Source of the DNA: Quercus robur
Lineage: Eukaryota; Streptophyta; Magnoliopsida; Fagales; Fagaceae
DNA length: 64,000 nucleotides
Reading direction: 5' to 3'
Assembly: GCF_932294415.1 (NCBI RefSeq)
Contig: NC_065543.1
Coordinates: forward strand, 43,608,277 to 43,672,276
A program made the translations under genes and the position numbers. This document shows, piece by piece, positions 44,752 through 60,699 of this stretch. A model generated the notes under the pieces. The model did not search any database, was not told the origin of the DNA, and saw only the letters and a program-made list of their open reading frames with translations. Numbering within the stretch: position 1 is the stretch's first letter; the number at the start of each line of letters is the position of its first letter.

Positions 44752-46012
44752 CTAGTCGCTAACCCGTGCGATACACGGGAAAACTATTAGAAAATAATAA
44801 AGAATGCATATATTAAAAGACAATTTAAGTTCATGTGTACTTGTAAGGGATACATACCTAAATAGTTCTTGCGGTAGAAATAAAAGCCTTATCTTTGAGA
44901 TAAAGAACTGATATAAACAAACTAACCTTACATAAAACAAATTTAAAAAAAAAAAAAAAAAAAAAACATAAAACTGATGTCACGGGAAATTCAGCCACAT
45001 AATAGTAATATATAAATCTCTTAAAACCTAAACCTAAACCTAAACGTAAGGACTAAATATTTATGCGCATTCTCTTGCTTTCTTGATGTATTTGGTTAAA
45101 AATATAAAACTGATGTCACGGGAAATTCAACCACATAGTAGTAATATATAAATCTCTTAAAACCTAAACCTAAACGTAAGGACTAAATATATAAACAAAC
45201 TAACCTTACAAAAGGTGAACTTTATAAGCTAAAATCTATACCGTGAGTTGTAGATCTTGAATGCTATACCGTGCGTTTAGGGCTTCCTACATCTGCAGAG
45301 AGAGAGAGAGTTTGCAGAAACCCAAAGAAAATCTCTCTATAACTTAAGAAACACAATATACTAAAATCAAAGAGATAAAATTTTCAGAGGACAAAATATT
45401 ATAGATAATTTAAAAGAATTTTGGTTTAATTCTTGAACACCGCAACTCCATAAAATTCATACTAATAATAATATTTTATGATAGCGCAGTTAGAATTTTG
45501 GTTTAATTCTTGAACACTGAATTGGAAATTGATTATATGAGTATTCAATGGTGAACAAAGTACTATGTATTAATTAATATATAAACAAAACTAACCTTAC
45601 AAAAGCTGAATTTTATAAGCTAAAATCTATACCGTGCGTTGTAGATCTTGAATGCTTTAGGGCTTCCTACGTCTGGAGAGAGAGAGTTTGCAGAAACCGT
45701 GGCTTTATATTTCTTAACTTGAGAGAGGGGTAAGGTTGCTAGGGTTTTGTAGATCTTGAATGCTTTAGGGCTTCCTACGTCTGGAGAAAGAGAGAGTTTG
45801 CAGAAACCGTGGCTTTATATTTCTTAACTTGAGAGAGGGGTAAGGTTGCTAGAGTTTTGAGGAGTTATAATTTTTATTTATTTTTTATTTTTTAAATATT
45901 GTGTTTTTTTAAATATTGTGCTGACATGAAAAATTGTTTTTTAAATATTGTGCTGACGTGGAAAATTGTGATGCCAGCAAAGGCTTCGGTTTTATATATA
46001 TATATATATAGA
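44752..46012 (-). mobile_element. Non-autonomous Helitron, 1261 bp
   Basis: On the minus strand it begins TCTATATATATA with AAAACCGAAGC, and ends with the hairpin CCCGTG-TATCG-CACGGG, then GTTAGCGACTAG. It is inserted between A (46013) and T (44751), the Helitron rule. Inside are direct repeats: a block with TGATGTCACGGGAAATTCA twice (about 44970-45060 and 45105-45195) and a block with TTAGGGCTTCCTACGTCTGG (45655-45860). No Rep/helicase, so it was mobilised by another Helitron. Its end lies 257 bp upstream of the cyclo-ligase start. Confidence 0.9.
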
Positions 46013-46412
46013 TAAGAAATGATAGTTAAGTTATAAAATTCTTAGTTACACATAATAAACTGAAAACAAAGCCCAAATGTTTGTTTGTTAGTTAAACATA
46101 GTAATGTTTTGTTTGTTTTAGCAATGATGTTTTTTAGAAAAAAATAAAAATAAAAATAAAAGTCATTTTTCAAAAAATATTTACTATAAAATTATCTCAT
46201 TTTCCTATATTTGATAACAAATTTAAATGAGTTGAAAAATAATTTCCAAACTTCCCTTATTTAACTTGCTGTAAAATAAAGTTTTTCAAAAAATATTAGT
46301 AGAAAATAATCTCCAATAATAAGTCATACTTTTCATGTTCACTAAACATGGTTTTTTTTTTTTTTGACTCATTTTCTCTGATGTTACCAAATACTAGATG
46401 AAAGCTTGAAAA
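46013..46412. other. AT-rich flank, no gene
   Basis: AT-rich DNA between the Helitron and the solo LTR. Nothing recognised. Confidence 0.5.
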
Positions 46413-47440
46413 TGTGTCAAAAACACAAGAGCTGTTTAAACCCCTAAATAAAAGTTACAGCTCGATAGATTTTAAACTTACTTAATTCTAAGTGTGGAAT
46501 ATTGTAAATGCGAATGGATAAACAAACAAGCTACTCTAACACATATTCATATAATCACAGCAATAAAATGAAATGCAAAAGAGTAGGGAAGAAGAAAGCA
46601 AACACAGATAACATGCCGATGTATTATCGAAGAGGAAACCGAAAAACTCGGCGAAAAATCTCTCCGCCACCCTCCAAGCAGTAATCGATCCACTAGAAAA
46701 TCAGTTGGGATACATGGGTTAGCAAGAGACCTTCCAAGCCTAATCTACCTACTATACCTAAGCCCTTCAAGCTCTTACTCCAACAAGACTTCTCGGAACT
46801 GTATCTTGTCTAGTTCTCCGAATCCCGCAACAAGCTCCATATTGCATCTGCCATTCTTGGCTTCTTCCAATACTTCCTAATAGTACCAAAACCTCACTTG
46901 ACACTCAAAAAGGGTGTGGTAAGTGTTTGGACTATCAACCTCTCAATGGTATGGAAATGGAGAGATAAGAGTTGAGGAAATCCGCAAGCTTATGTGTAGA
47001 GATATATGGGTATGGTAATCTCTAACTCTCAAGGTGTTTGGCTAGGGTTTTCTCTTAGAATCACTCTTCAACATTTGTGGGTAATGTGGATATATATAGT
47101 GTGGGTACAAAAAATGTGTATCAGATAGTACAGTTTAGCAGAACAGAATGTTTCGTGGGTGTCTCGCGGGAAGGCCTTACCCATGAGATACTTGCGAAAC
47201 ATAGCTGTCTCCATCTGTACTGACTCTTCGCATTCTAGTCATGTGCAAGGCACATGCTTCACTTCGCGGGATGCTTAGTCGCGAGCTACCCGCGAGAAAT
47301 CTTCTGGCTTTAATTGCTTGAGTATTCACACACACTCTCTCTCTATCACACAACCCTTACAAACAAATCTTACAATAAATACAGGGTACAAAAGATTGAA
47401 TAAAATTACAATCAGATTTGACACGGAATAAAAGCCAACA
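46413..47440 (-). mobile_element. Probable solo LTR, 1028 bp
   Basis: On the minus strand it begins TGTTGGCTTTTATTCCGTG and ends TTTTTGACACA. Flanks GAAAA (46408-46412) and GAATA (47441-47445) fit a 5-bp target duplication with one mismatch. No internal domain or second LTR is found within reach, so recombination between LTRs is the likely origin. Confidence 0.65.
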
Positions 47441-47445
47441 GAATA

Positions 47446-47852
47446 CATATTTGTAAATTACAACTTTACACTAGAAAATATGGAAAACTATCTTTACACA
47501 ATGTTTTCCAGCGAAACAAACAAAGGAACAAAAAAATGGTAACGAATGCCCAAATACTAGAAAATGAGAAAAACAATAATAAAATGTTATAGGGTTAAGG
47601 TCTGATTAGAAAGAAAAAAAGTTCTAGTACAAGGGATATACAAATAGTTTATCTTTATAAAATTTATTATCATAATAATTTAAATATTAATAAAAAGGTT
47701 TTAATGTAAGAATAAAAAGTTAGTTAGGTAAATATATCGTATAGATATGATTAATATGAGTAAATTTAAAATAAATTTTATTATAACAATGATTATCTTC
47801 TTCTTCTTCTTCTTTTTTCTTTTTTGAGAAAAACAACGATTATCTTATAGTT
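47446..47852. other. AT-rich flank, no gene
   Basis: AT-rich with a CTT microsatellite near 47795. Nothing recognised. Confidence 0.5.
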
Positions 47853-48478
47853 GTGTGTGTAGGGACACGTTTTCTCAGGCCAGGTCCAAGATGCTCGGAA
47901 CCTTAGACTAGTGAGTCCAATACAAAGAATTTGTAGAGAGTGGGCCAAAGAGCTGGGCTTAGGTGTGTGAATGACGACCATCAAGGTATTCCTCATTGGC
48001 CGAGTTTAACAAAGAAAATTTGGTCCTCGGCAAGATCCGAGGAGCTTTTTCTGGTGCCTCTCGTGTGTTAGGGGTCCTCTCCTCGTTTCTCTTTACTCCC
48101 CTTTTTATAGTCGTTTTCCTCTTCCTGACAGGGGTCCCTAAGGTAGGTACTTGTCCCATCAGCCCCTACCTTCAATTGTTAGGAGTGGTTGTAAGGACAG
48201 AGAAGTATGGTTGTATCAGGCGCAGGGCACTGAATGCAATAAAGGCAGCCTTCCCTTAGACGCTTCCGTTCTCTCTGTTATCTCTCTCTACTTTAGTGCT
48301 TTCCCTGCCTTATGGAACGATCCGTAGTCTCGCTACCGGTGATCTGTTACCTCTTTTATTCTCGGCTATATCCATCCGAGGAGGATTTCCCTATGGCCGA
48401 GGAGGGGTTTTTCCATGGTCTGGGCCCCTGGCCCAGTATAAATATTGAAATGGGCCTATTAGTCTTTTACCTCTAACA

Positions 48479-49800
48479 ATAGCCCCTCAAAATCCTATTG
48501 TTTAGCTCCTCGGACGGACAGAGGGTTTTGATGACAATGGGCCTCTGTCGCAGTTTCCAAAGTCTTGCCTTCCCTTAATGTCAGAATCTCTTCGTTTGCT
48601 CGAGGCGCGTTCTTGACTATGAAACATTCTTTTAATATATCCCAGCCACATTCTTGTTATTTCGATACACGAGGCGCGCTTTTAATTAGGGCTCTTTCAC
48701 GAGGTGACATAAATTCAATGGCTGAAGATTACTTTGGAATTCGAGCAAGATTAATCTCGTTTGTAATTCCTTCCTGGGGTTTCAGAGCGAATTGATTGCT
48801 TCCAGATTCGTCCCCTATATAAGACGCGCGGTGGGAGATAATCCATCTTTGTTTGCAGAGCCCTGAGTTTCTAGATTTCTAACTCCTCAAACGTTCCCAA
48901 AGTCCCTACGATGAGAGTGACTAAGATCTTGGGAGTGAAATGATCATGGTTAGGATGAGGATGAAGGAACAACTCCCTCTTCAGAAGCCTTGGGTACCTT
49001 CGAGGTTCAGAATGGCCCGGTCAAGACAAGGGAGACAAAGGCTCAAGGCCCTCCTTCTCCTAGACAATGCAAGGGAGGAGCCTCTTCTTCCTTCAACCAA
49101 AATCCGAAACAGGTGGATGTTGCATCAGATTTTTGGTGCGACAACACTGAGGTTTTCCATCGCCGATATCATCCGCTCTCACGCAATTGTAGCTAATATG
49201 ATACTTGCTTGACTGCCGTCAAAGCTAGTACGAGGATTTAGCATCCCCGCTTCTTCCTCTCTTCCATCATTGGCGCCACCCGGGTGCCTCTGTTTCTTCT
49301 TCTCTTCCATCACTAGTGCTGCCCAGACTTGCCTAGTCATTGTTAAAGCAGAATTGAAGGGTCTATCATCCCCGTGTATTTTTATGTTATAATTTTTTTT
49401 TATTTTCAGTTAGCTTATGATTTCAAGGTTGGCTAAGCTCCTTTATGTATATTGTACCATCTCTTTATCTAATAAAAGATGATCTTATCGCATTTTACGT
49501 ATCCTTTCTTTTTTGCAATAATTATCGTGTGAACGGATGCACTGGTGTTTTTCTCTTGAATCGTATTTAGAATCGATGACTTCAATGATATAGTTATTAA
49601 CCAAAATTGATGAGCACAACAGTACTGATTTTAAATAAGTTAACCATACAGGACTAACCGAGATAACAGCCGCACGTTTCGTATTGCAAACAGAGCAACC
49701 GCCTAGGGATGTGTAATCTGAAATAAACTATCCGAGAGGGTCGCCCGGCATTAGGGTTCTTTCTCTAGTTTCCGATGATATTCGTAGCTTTAACTTGTTG
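48479..49800. other. LARD internal region without coding
   Basis: Open frames here are short and match nothing I recognise. The region is relatively GC-rich with many CTTC runs. It may be the non-coding remains of a gypsy-type element. Confidence 0.5.
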
Positions 49801-49805
49801 TATAT

Positions 49806-51486
49806 GGTCCGAGGACCGTGCCTTGGTTCTGTCTAGCACCTAGGCTTTGTTTTCAGAGTGTAGTTTCCTCATAGGCTTGAGTCCAAGGACCATGCAAGTC
49901 CTTGGTTCTGTCTAGCACTTAGCCTTTGTTTTCAGAGTGTCTACTTTCCCCATAGACTTGAGTCCGAGAACCATGCAAGGCCTTGGTTCTGTCTAGCCTC
50001 TAGGCTTTGTTTAAGAGTGTTTAGTTTCCCCAAAGGCTTGAGTTCGAGGACCATGCAAGGCCTTGGTTCTGTCTAACACTTAGCCTTTGTTTTCAGAGTG
50101 TCTAGTTTCCCCATAGGCTTGAGTTCGAGGACCATGCAAGGCCTTGGTTCTGTCTAGCCTCTAGGCTTTGTTTCAGAGTGTCTAGTTTCCCCATAGGCTT
50201 GAGTCCAAGGACCATGCAAGGCCTTAGTTCTGTCTAGCACTTAGTCTTTGTTTTCAAAGTGTCTAGTTTCCCCATAGGCTTGAGTCCGAGGACCATGCAA
50301 GGTCTTGGTTCTGTCTAGCCTCTAGGTTTCATTTTCAGAGTGTCTAGTTTCCCCATAGGCTTGAGTCCGAGAACCATGCAAGGCCTTGGTTCTATCTGGC
50401 CTTGGTTCTGTCTAGCCTCTAGGCTTTGTTTCAGAGTGTCTAGTTTCCCCGTAGGCTTGAGTCCAAGGACTATGCAAGGCCTTGGTTCTGTCTAGCCTCT
50501 AGGCTTTGTTTCAGAGTGTCTAGTTTCCTCATAGGCTTGAGTCCGAGGACCATGCAAGACATTGGTTCTGTCTAGCACTTAGCCTTTGTTTTCAGAGTGT
50601 CTAGTTTCCTCATAGGCTTGAGTCCGAGGACCATGCAAGGCCTTGGTTCTGTCTAGCATTTAGCCTTTGTTTTCAGAGTATCTAGTTTCCCCATAGGCTT
50701 GAGTCCGAGGATCATGCAAGGCCTTAGTTCTATCTAGCCTCTAGGCTTTATTTCAGAGTGTCTAGTTTCCCCATAGGCTTGAGTCCGAGGACCATGCAAG
50801 GCCTTGGTTCTGTCTAGCACTTAGCCTTTGTTTTCAGAGTGTTTAGTTTCCCCATAGACTTGAGTCCGAGGACCATGCAAGGCCTTGGTTTTGTCTAGCC
50901 TCTAGGCTTTGTTTCAGAGTGTCTAGTTTCTTCATAGGCTTGAGTCCGAGGACCATGCAAGGTCTTGGTTCTGTCTAACACTTAGTCTTTGTTTTCAGAG
51001 TGTCTAGTTTCCCCAGAGGCTTAAGTCCGAGGACCATGCAAGGCCTTGGTTTTGTCTAGCCTCTAGGCTTTGTTTCAGAGTGTCTAGTTTCCCCATAGGC
51101 TTGAGTCCGAGGACCATGCAAGGCCTTGGTTCTGTCTAGCCTTTAGGCTTTGTTTCAGAGTGTCTAGTTTCCTCGTAGGCTTGAGTCCGAGGACCATGCA
51201 AGGCCTTGGTTCTGTCTAGCACTTAGCCTTTGTTTCTAGCCTTTGTTTTCAGAGTGTCTAGTTTCCCCATAGGTTTGAGTCTGAGAACCATGCAAGGTCT
51301 TGGTTCTGTCTAGCCTTTAGGCTTTGTTTCAGAGTGTCTAGTTTCCCTATAAGCTTGAGTCCGAGGACCATGCAAGGTCTTGGTTCTGTCTAGCCTCTAG
51401 GCTTTGTTTCAGAGTGTCTAGTTTCCTCGTAGGCTTGAGTCCGAGGTCCATGCAAGGTCTGTCTAGCCTCTAGGCTTTGTTTCAGC
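49806..51486. repeat. 80-bp minisatellite, about 20 copies, two alternating subtypes
   Basis: Each unit reads approximately CCGAGGACCATGCAAGG, CCTTGGTTCTGTCTAGC, then TTTCAGAGTGTCTAGTTTCC and CCATAGGCTTGAGT. Subtype 1 has CACTTAGCCTTTGTTTTCAG; subtype 2 has CCTCTAGGCTTTGTTTCAG. They largely alternate, giving a roughly 160-bp higher-order period, with occasional runs of one subtype (50405-50483, 51382-51461). Confidence 0.95.
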
Positions 51487-52469
51487 TTCTCTCTCCGTGG
51501 GGGATCCAACGGACTGGACTACTAGGCCCACGAGAGTTAGCCCCTTATCAAGTGTCTTGAGTAAATATCTGACGTCAGAAGCCCCTAGGGTTATGTTTCA
51601 CTTAATAACCCTTCCCACGCTATCAACGCTTTGAAGTATGGGCCTGAGTGGGGACTGAGTGACGACAACAACGACATGTTTTAGGAAATAAGAGGAAGGC
51701 TTTCGTGCAGCTGGTATCACTGCCATAATGGTCTTCGTGATGGACTCCTGGTGTGACGGACTCCTGGTGGCAGGAGCTTGACCCCACCGTAATTGGTCGT
51801 TGCACTTGCTAACGCCCAAGCTCTTCCCACAGATGGCGCCAATTATAGGGACACGTTTTCTCAAACCAGGTCCAAGATGCTCGGAACCTTAGACCAGTGA
51901 GCCCAATATAATGAATTTGTAGAGAGTGGGCCAAAGAGCTGGGCTTAGGTGTGTGAATGACGACCATCAAGGTATTCCTCATGGGCCGAGTTTAACAGAG
52001 AAAATTTGGTCCTCGGCAAGATCCGAGAAGCTTTTTCTGGTGCCTCTCGTGTGTTGGGGGTCCTCTCCTCGTTTCTCTTTACTCCCATTTTTATAGTTGT
52101 TTTCCTCCTCCTGACAGGGGTCCCTAGGGTAGGTATTTGTCCCATCAGCCCCTACCTTCAGTTATTGGGAGTGGTTGTAAGGATAGAGAAGTATGGCTGT
52201 GTCAGGCGCAGGGCACTGAATGCAATAAAGGCAGCCTTCCCTTAGACGCTTCCGTTCTCTCTATTATCTCTCTCTACTTTAGTGCTTTCCCTACCCTATG
52301 AAACGATCCGTAGTCTCGCTACCGGTGATCTGTTACCTCTTTTACCCTCGGCTATATGCATCTGATGAGGATTTCCCTATGGCCGAGGAGGGGTTTTTCC
52401 ATGGTCTAGGCCCCTGGCCCAGTATAAATATTGAAATGGGCCTATTAGTCTTTTACCCCCCACAGTGTG

Positions 52470-52485
52470 CATCTTGATATTGATT

Positions 52486-52519
<34 letters not shown>

Positions 52520-53507
52520 CTAGCTTGGACTCTCTAAATATTTTGCTTCTCGAGTAATGGCAAAGCATGCAGCTTGCATTTAGAGATGCCTGCCTGTAGG
52601 AACCATCTTGCTTCTGAATCAAAAGAATCATTCTACACGTGTGTGAACAAACACACATGATTAGGATTAAATTACACTTGATTTTTTTTTTTTGAACAAT
52701 TACACTTGATTAATGTTACATCATTTAATAATTTTTATTAGATTAAAAATTTGGAAATCTTACTATTGGAATATACATCTTACTTGTTTTTAATAAGCAT
52801 GTTTAAATTTCACATCAAATTTTCAATAATATATTATTTATTATCTAGGTCATAAATTCATGTTTTGTCTATCCTTTAAAGAAGCTTGAATTTTAAATAT
52901 TATATAGATGAGAGGATTATTATTTAATAATCTTTCATATTTGTAATGTATAAGGACACAATAATTTAATAGTGGATTTACTAAATAATGAATTCAATAT
53001 GAGGTTAATAACTAGTGTAAGACACACAAAAACTTATAAAATAAGATTAACTTAATCCCCAAACAAAATTTTCTTGCCTCCACCATTGTATATAGAGACC
53101 ACTTTGTTATTTTTTTTTTTTTTTTAAAAAAAATTCCTTTTGTGTGCATAAAATATTATAATACTTTAATCTAAACTTATACTCACATGTTAATTTACAA
53201 GTATAATATTACATGAGAGTTCGACTTTTCAAGCTTAAACTTAACTCGAGTTCAACTCATTTGCAATGAATATAAATCAAGTGTTTTTCCAAATAAAGTG
53301 AATTTATAAATGTAATTTTACAAACCCAACCAAGTTATATAAACCCATTTGGGTCACCACAAACTCACCGAGTTTGACTGGGTCGTATGCAGCAATCCAT
53401 TTAAATACCCAAATTAATCTAGATGCGGAGTCACCGAGTTTCTGGTCTGACCAATCGGGTCAATCCAGTTTAATAACTATGTTTCTAATACTAAGACTAA
53501 AAACATT
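52470..53507. other. AT-rich intergenic DNA, no gene
   Basis: TA microsatellite at 52490-52517 and homopolymer runs near 52680 and 53110. Nothing codes. Confidence 0.6.
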
Positions 53508-54468
53508 GAGCATCCACATCAATCCGTTTATAGTCTTCAAAAATAGAAAAAAGTATAACTTTTACACATTTTGAACCAAAAAACACCCACATCAGTCCAT
53601 TTAAAAACGTGTAAAGTCTTTTAAATTTTTCAACGAGCTACAGTACCTGTGTAAATTTACACGAGCACTGTAACATGTGTATTTAATTTTTTAATAGTTT
53701 TTTCTCTCTCTTGTCTCTGCTCTCACTCTCACTTGACTCTCTCCTTGTCTTTGCTCTCACCTCACCTCACTCCCCCTTTTCCTCATTTGCTCTCACTTTC
53801 ACCACTACCGCCGGTCAAACCATGCTTCCACTGCCACCGATCATCAAACCCTCCACTGCCGTTGGTCAAGTCCATCACACTTGCCGCCATGAGCGAAGAT
53901 GCTTCATCATACCCTCCAATCAAGCTGACCAACTTCGATCTAATTGTCTTTCACCCTCTTTCGTTTTCTCCATCAGATTAGAACAACGAACCAATCTCTC
54001 GCCGCCACTACCACCGATCACTGATCTCTCCACAGATTTGATTGCTTTCCTTTATTTCTAGTTGTTTGATCAGTGGGTTTCGGGTTGAATGGGGTTGATT
54101 TGGCTTTCGTTTGGGTTGAATGGGATTTCCAGTATTTTGGTTGATTTGGCTTTCTTTTGGGTTGAATGGAGTTTCGAGTATGTGGGTCGATATGGCCGAG
54201 TGAGTTGATGATGTTTGGCTGGATGAGTTGATGATGGTGGAGGTTGGTTGCTTGGTGATGGCGGTTGGTCTGTGAGAGAGAGATAGGCAGTGAGTGAGAG
54301 GAATGTGAAGAAAATAATAAAAAATAGTAAAAGAATGAATATTTTATTGAATAAATGTATAGAATAAATAAACTGATATAAGTTGTAAAAGTGAATGTAT
54401 AAAATAAAAAAAGTTAATTTTTTCATATAAAATAGACACAAAATTTAAACGGATCGACGTGAATGCCC
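53508..54468. mobile_element. MITE-like element with degenerate TIRs
   Basis: Left end GAGCATCCACATCAATCCG and inverted right end GGGCATTCACGTCGATCCG, followed by similar AT-rich sequence (CGTTTATA / CGTTTAAA). 961 bp, no clear target duplication. The interior has a CT-rich block with open frames of low-complexity composition. The element ends 366 bp upstream of the PP2A start. Confidence 0.6.
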
Positions 54469-54699
54469 GGTTTGCATTTTGATATTTCCAAATTCTGTAT
54501 CTCCCTTATCCTTCTCTGACAGTCCCCACTATCCAATAAAAAACAAGGTGTTTCCTTCGCAATTTGGCAAGGGCATATTTGTATTAAAAAAACCTCTCCA
54601 AATATTGATAGTTGAATCGTTGGTACCAATAACATAAATACACATAAAACCAGGGACCCCTCCAAAAAATCCCCAATTCTGAAAAACAGTGTTCACATT

Positions 54700-54727
54700 T
54701 CTCTCTCTCTCTCTTTTTCTCTCTCCT
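54700..54727 (+). promoter_or_regulatory. CT-rich 5' leader of the PP2A gene
   Basis: CTCTCTCTCTCTTTTTCTCTCTCC about 110 bases before the ATG, typical of plant 5' UTRs. No clear TATA box nearby. Confidence 0.45.
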
Positions 54728-54834
54728 CATTGCCCAATCAAACCCTAACTCGGCGACCATGACCTGAGCTGAGCTGAACTCGTTCACCACACAATCGAAA
54801 TCATCAGAAACACGAAACCCGCTCAGCGAAAACC

Positions 54835-59027
<4,193 letters not shown>

Positions 59028-59661
59028 TCATCATAAGTTCATAACGTACCATCCACTGGCAATTCTTCTTGTTTCCTCTTGTGTGTGTGTGTGTTTGGTA
59101 GAATGTGTCTTACATGAGGTGTGTTGGTGTTTAGGTGAGGGAGAGATTAAAGAAATCATTTTTGTAATCATTATTTCTTTGTACTCTTGTTCTTGTTAAA
59201 TAGGATTATCTGGTATAAGGTTTTAGGGGCCTTCCTGTTCTGTCTTGTATTTAAAAGATGAAGGAAATAGCAAATAACAAGGTATTCTTTGGCTTCATAA
59301 ATTGTGCATTTATGGTTCAAAGTTGAAATACGTGGGAAGTGGTTTGCTCCTTCCAAATGCTCCTTAAGATTTTCAACTGACATGAGAAGAGAGAGCCATC
59401 GCCATGAAGGCTAGTAAGGTACGTTTGGTGGTTCGGCAAATTTCGTAAACAATAATGGTATCACAAGAAAAGCAAAACAATATATTTCCAACAGTTGAAA
59501 ACTGGCTAACGGAAATAGCAAAATGGAGACTAGGATTTAGTGAAATTTACATAATTGTTTTAAAACATGTTCAAATCAGAGACTAATAAGCGCCAAAACA
59601 AGGCACAGGGGGAACAAGTTGAAGAGAGGAGTAGCTGTTGAAGGGCCAAAGAGGCTTGATA
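59028..59661. other. PP2A 3' UTR and flank
   Basis: Contains a GT microsatellite (59083-59093) in the probable 3' UTR. No further gene seen. Confidence 0.5.
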
Positions 59662-59910
59662 GTTAGGCCTGTTCATGGATATACTAGCACCAATAGAACC
59701 GATTTGACCGCACCACCCCACCCGCTCTGCCCTGCTTAGGGCTCCGCCGAAGGTTTTCAACACGGTGGTCGGCGGTAGATCTTCAATATTGACGTCGGAT
59801 TGGTGCGGCCATCGGCGCTGAGATGTGCACACTGATGAAGACTGAACTGACTCGAGCATATTTTATATATATGTATATAAATATCATAACGTTCTAAGAA
59901 CAGGCCTAAC
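59662..59910. mobile_element. Short TIR element (MITE-like), 249 bp
   Basis: Begins GTTAGGCCTGTTC and ends GAACAGGCCTAAC, a perfect 13-bp inverted pair. No matching target duplication could be read. The interior is GC-richer than the flanks. Confidence 0.55.
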
Positions 59911-60279
59911 GTTCTTATCAACAACAACAACAAAAAAAAAAAAAATATATATATATATATATATATTGAATTAAAAAAGAAGTTAACGTGTGTGAGGCTA
60001 CCTTTCTCAGTCAAAAAATGTGTCAGGAGGAATAGTCTCATCATTGAGTGGTCTTGTCTATAACTATAGTATCTTGCCACTTGCATTTTTTGAAAAAAAA
60101 AAAAAAAAAACGCCGTATGGGGGTTAGTCACTGTCTTGCCACTTGCGTTTTTTTTGAAAAAAAAAAAAAAAAAAAAAAAAAAAACAATGCCATATTGTCA
60201 CTGATGGAGTCACTGCTGTCACTGTGCAAGGTATTTTTTTTTTTTTTTTTTTAATCTCAGCCACACACGTCTTTTCTCT
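59911..60279. repeat. Homopolymer and TA-repeat region
   Basis: A13 and (TA)n at 59932-59966, A-runs at 60095-60110 and 60158-60184, and a T18 run at 60234-60252. CTTGCCACTTGC(A/G)TTTTTTGAAAAA occurs twice (60070, 60134). No gene. Confidence 0.85.
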
Positions 60280-60379
60280 TGAGTTGTCTCCTACTCAGCT
60301 ACTCTCATTTCTCCTCTTTAGACTTCTGCTCTCACTTCTCAGACTCAGAACTCAGTCACTCATCAGTCATCAACCACCT

Positions 60380-60690
60380 TCTTTTTCTTCCAAACTCTAA
60401 TCTCGCCAAACAAACATTAGTGTTTCCCTCTCAATCTCAGAATTTCAGGCTCTCATCTAACCATTTTTCTCTTCTTTCTCTTAGCCACATAATATTTCTT
60501 CCAAACCCTAATCCCGTCGAACAGTTAGTAGTTTTTCCCTCTCAATCTCAGATTTTTAGGCTCCCACCAACCATTTTTCTCTTCTCTTTTGCACTCAGCC
60601 ACATAATTTTTTTTCCATACCCTAATCCCTCCGAACAAATAGTAGTTTTTCCCTCTCAAATTCTCAATCTTAGGCTCCCACCTAACCTTC
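60380..60690. repeat. Degenerate tandem repeat, about 115 bp x3
   Basis: Three imperfect copies anchored by CTTCCAAAC(T/C)CTAATC, then TTTCCCTCTCAATCTCAG and AGGCTC(T/C)CA, at about 60382, 60493 and 60610. A 176-codon open frame (60279-60809) spans them but is Leu/Ser-rich and reflects the CT-rich repeat. Confidence 0.8.
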
Positions 60691-60699
60691 CATTATTTA

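Larger units (their letters stand above)
47858..52464 (-). mobile_element. LARD with minisatellite core (TSD GTGTG)
   Basis: Two 621-bp LTRs (47858-48478 and 51844-52464) begin TGTAGGGACACG (TATAGGG in the right copy) and end CTAACA/CCCACA. Target duplication GTGTG at 47853-47857 and 52465-52469. A purine tract (minus strand TTTTGAGGGGCTATT) adjoins the left LTR. The likely primer binding site (minus strand TGGCGCCATCTGTGGG) adjoins the right LTR, so the element runs leftward. The 3.4 kb internal region has no gag or pol. About half of it is an 80-bp tandem repeat. Confidence 0.92.

Noticed and set aside
45020..45045. AAACCTAAACCTAAACCTAAACG as interstitial telomere DNA
   Set aside because: The unit is CCTAAA, not the plant CCCTAAA, and it is short and lies inside a Helitron.
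49806..51486. CRISPR-like array
   Set aside because: Units are contiguous 80-mers without distinct spacers, in a plant LTR element.
51598..51864. 88-codon open frame near the LARD primer site as a gag start
   Set aside because: It overlaps the LTR and primer binding site and has no gag features.
53711..54061. 116-codon open frame starting MSLLSLSLDS
   Set aside because: Low-complexity CT-rich sequence within a MITE-like element. No domain.
59560..59859. 99-codon frame on the minus strand downstream of PP2A
   Set aside because: Overlaps a short TIR element. No recognisable domain and no neighbouring splice support.
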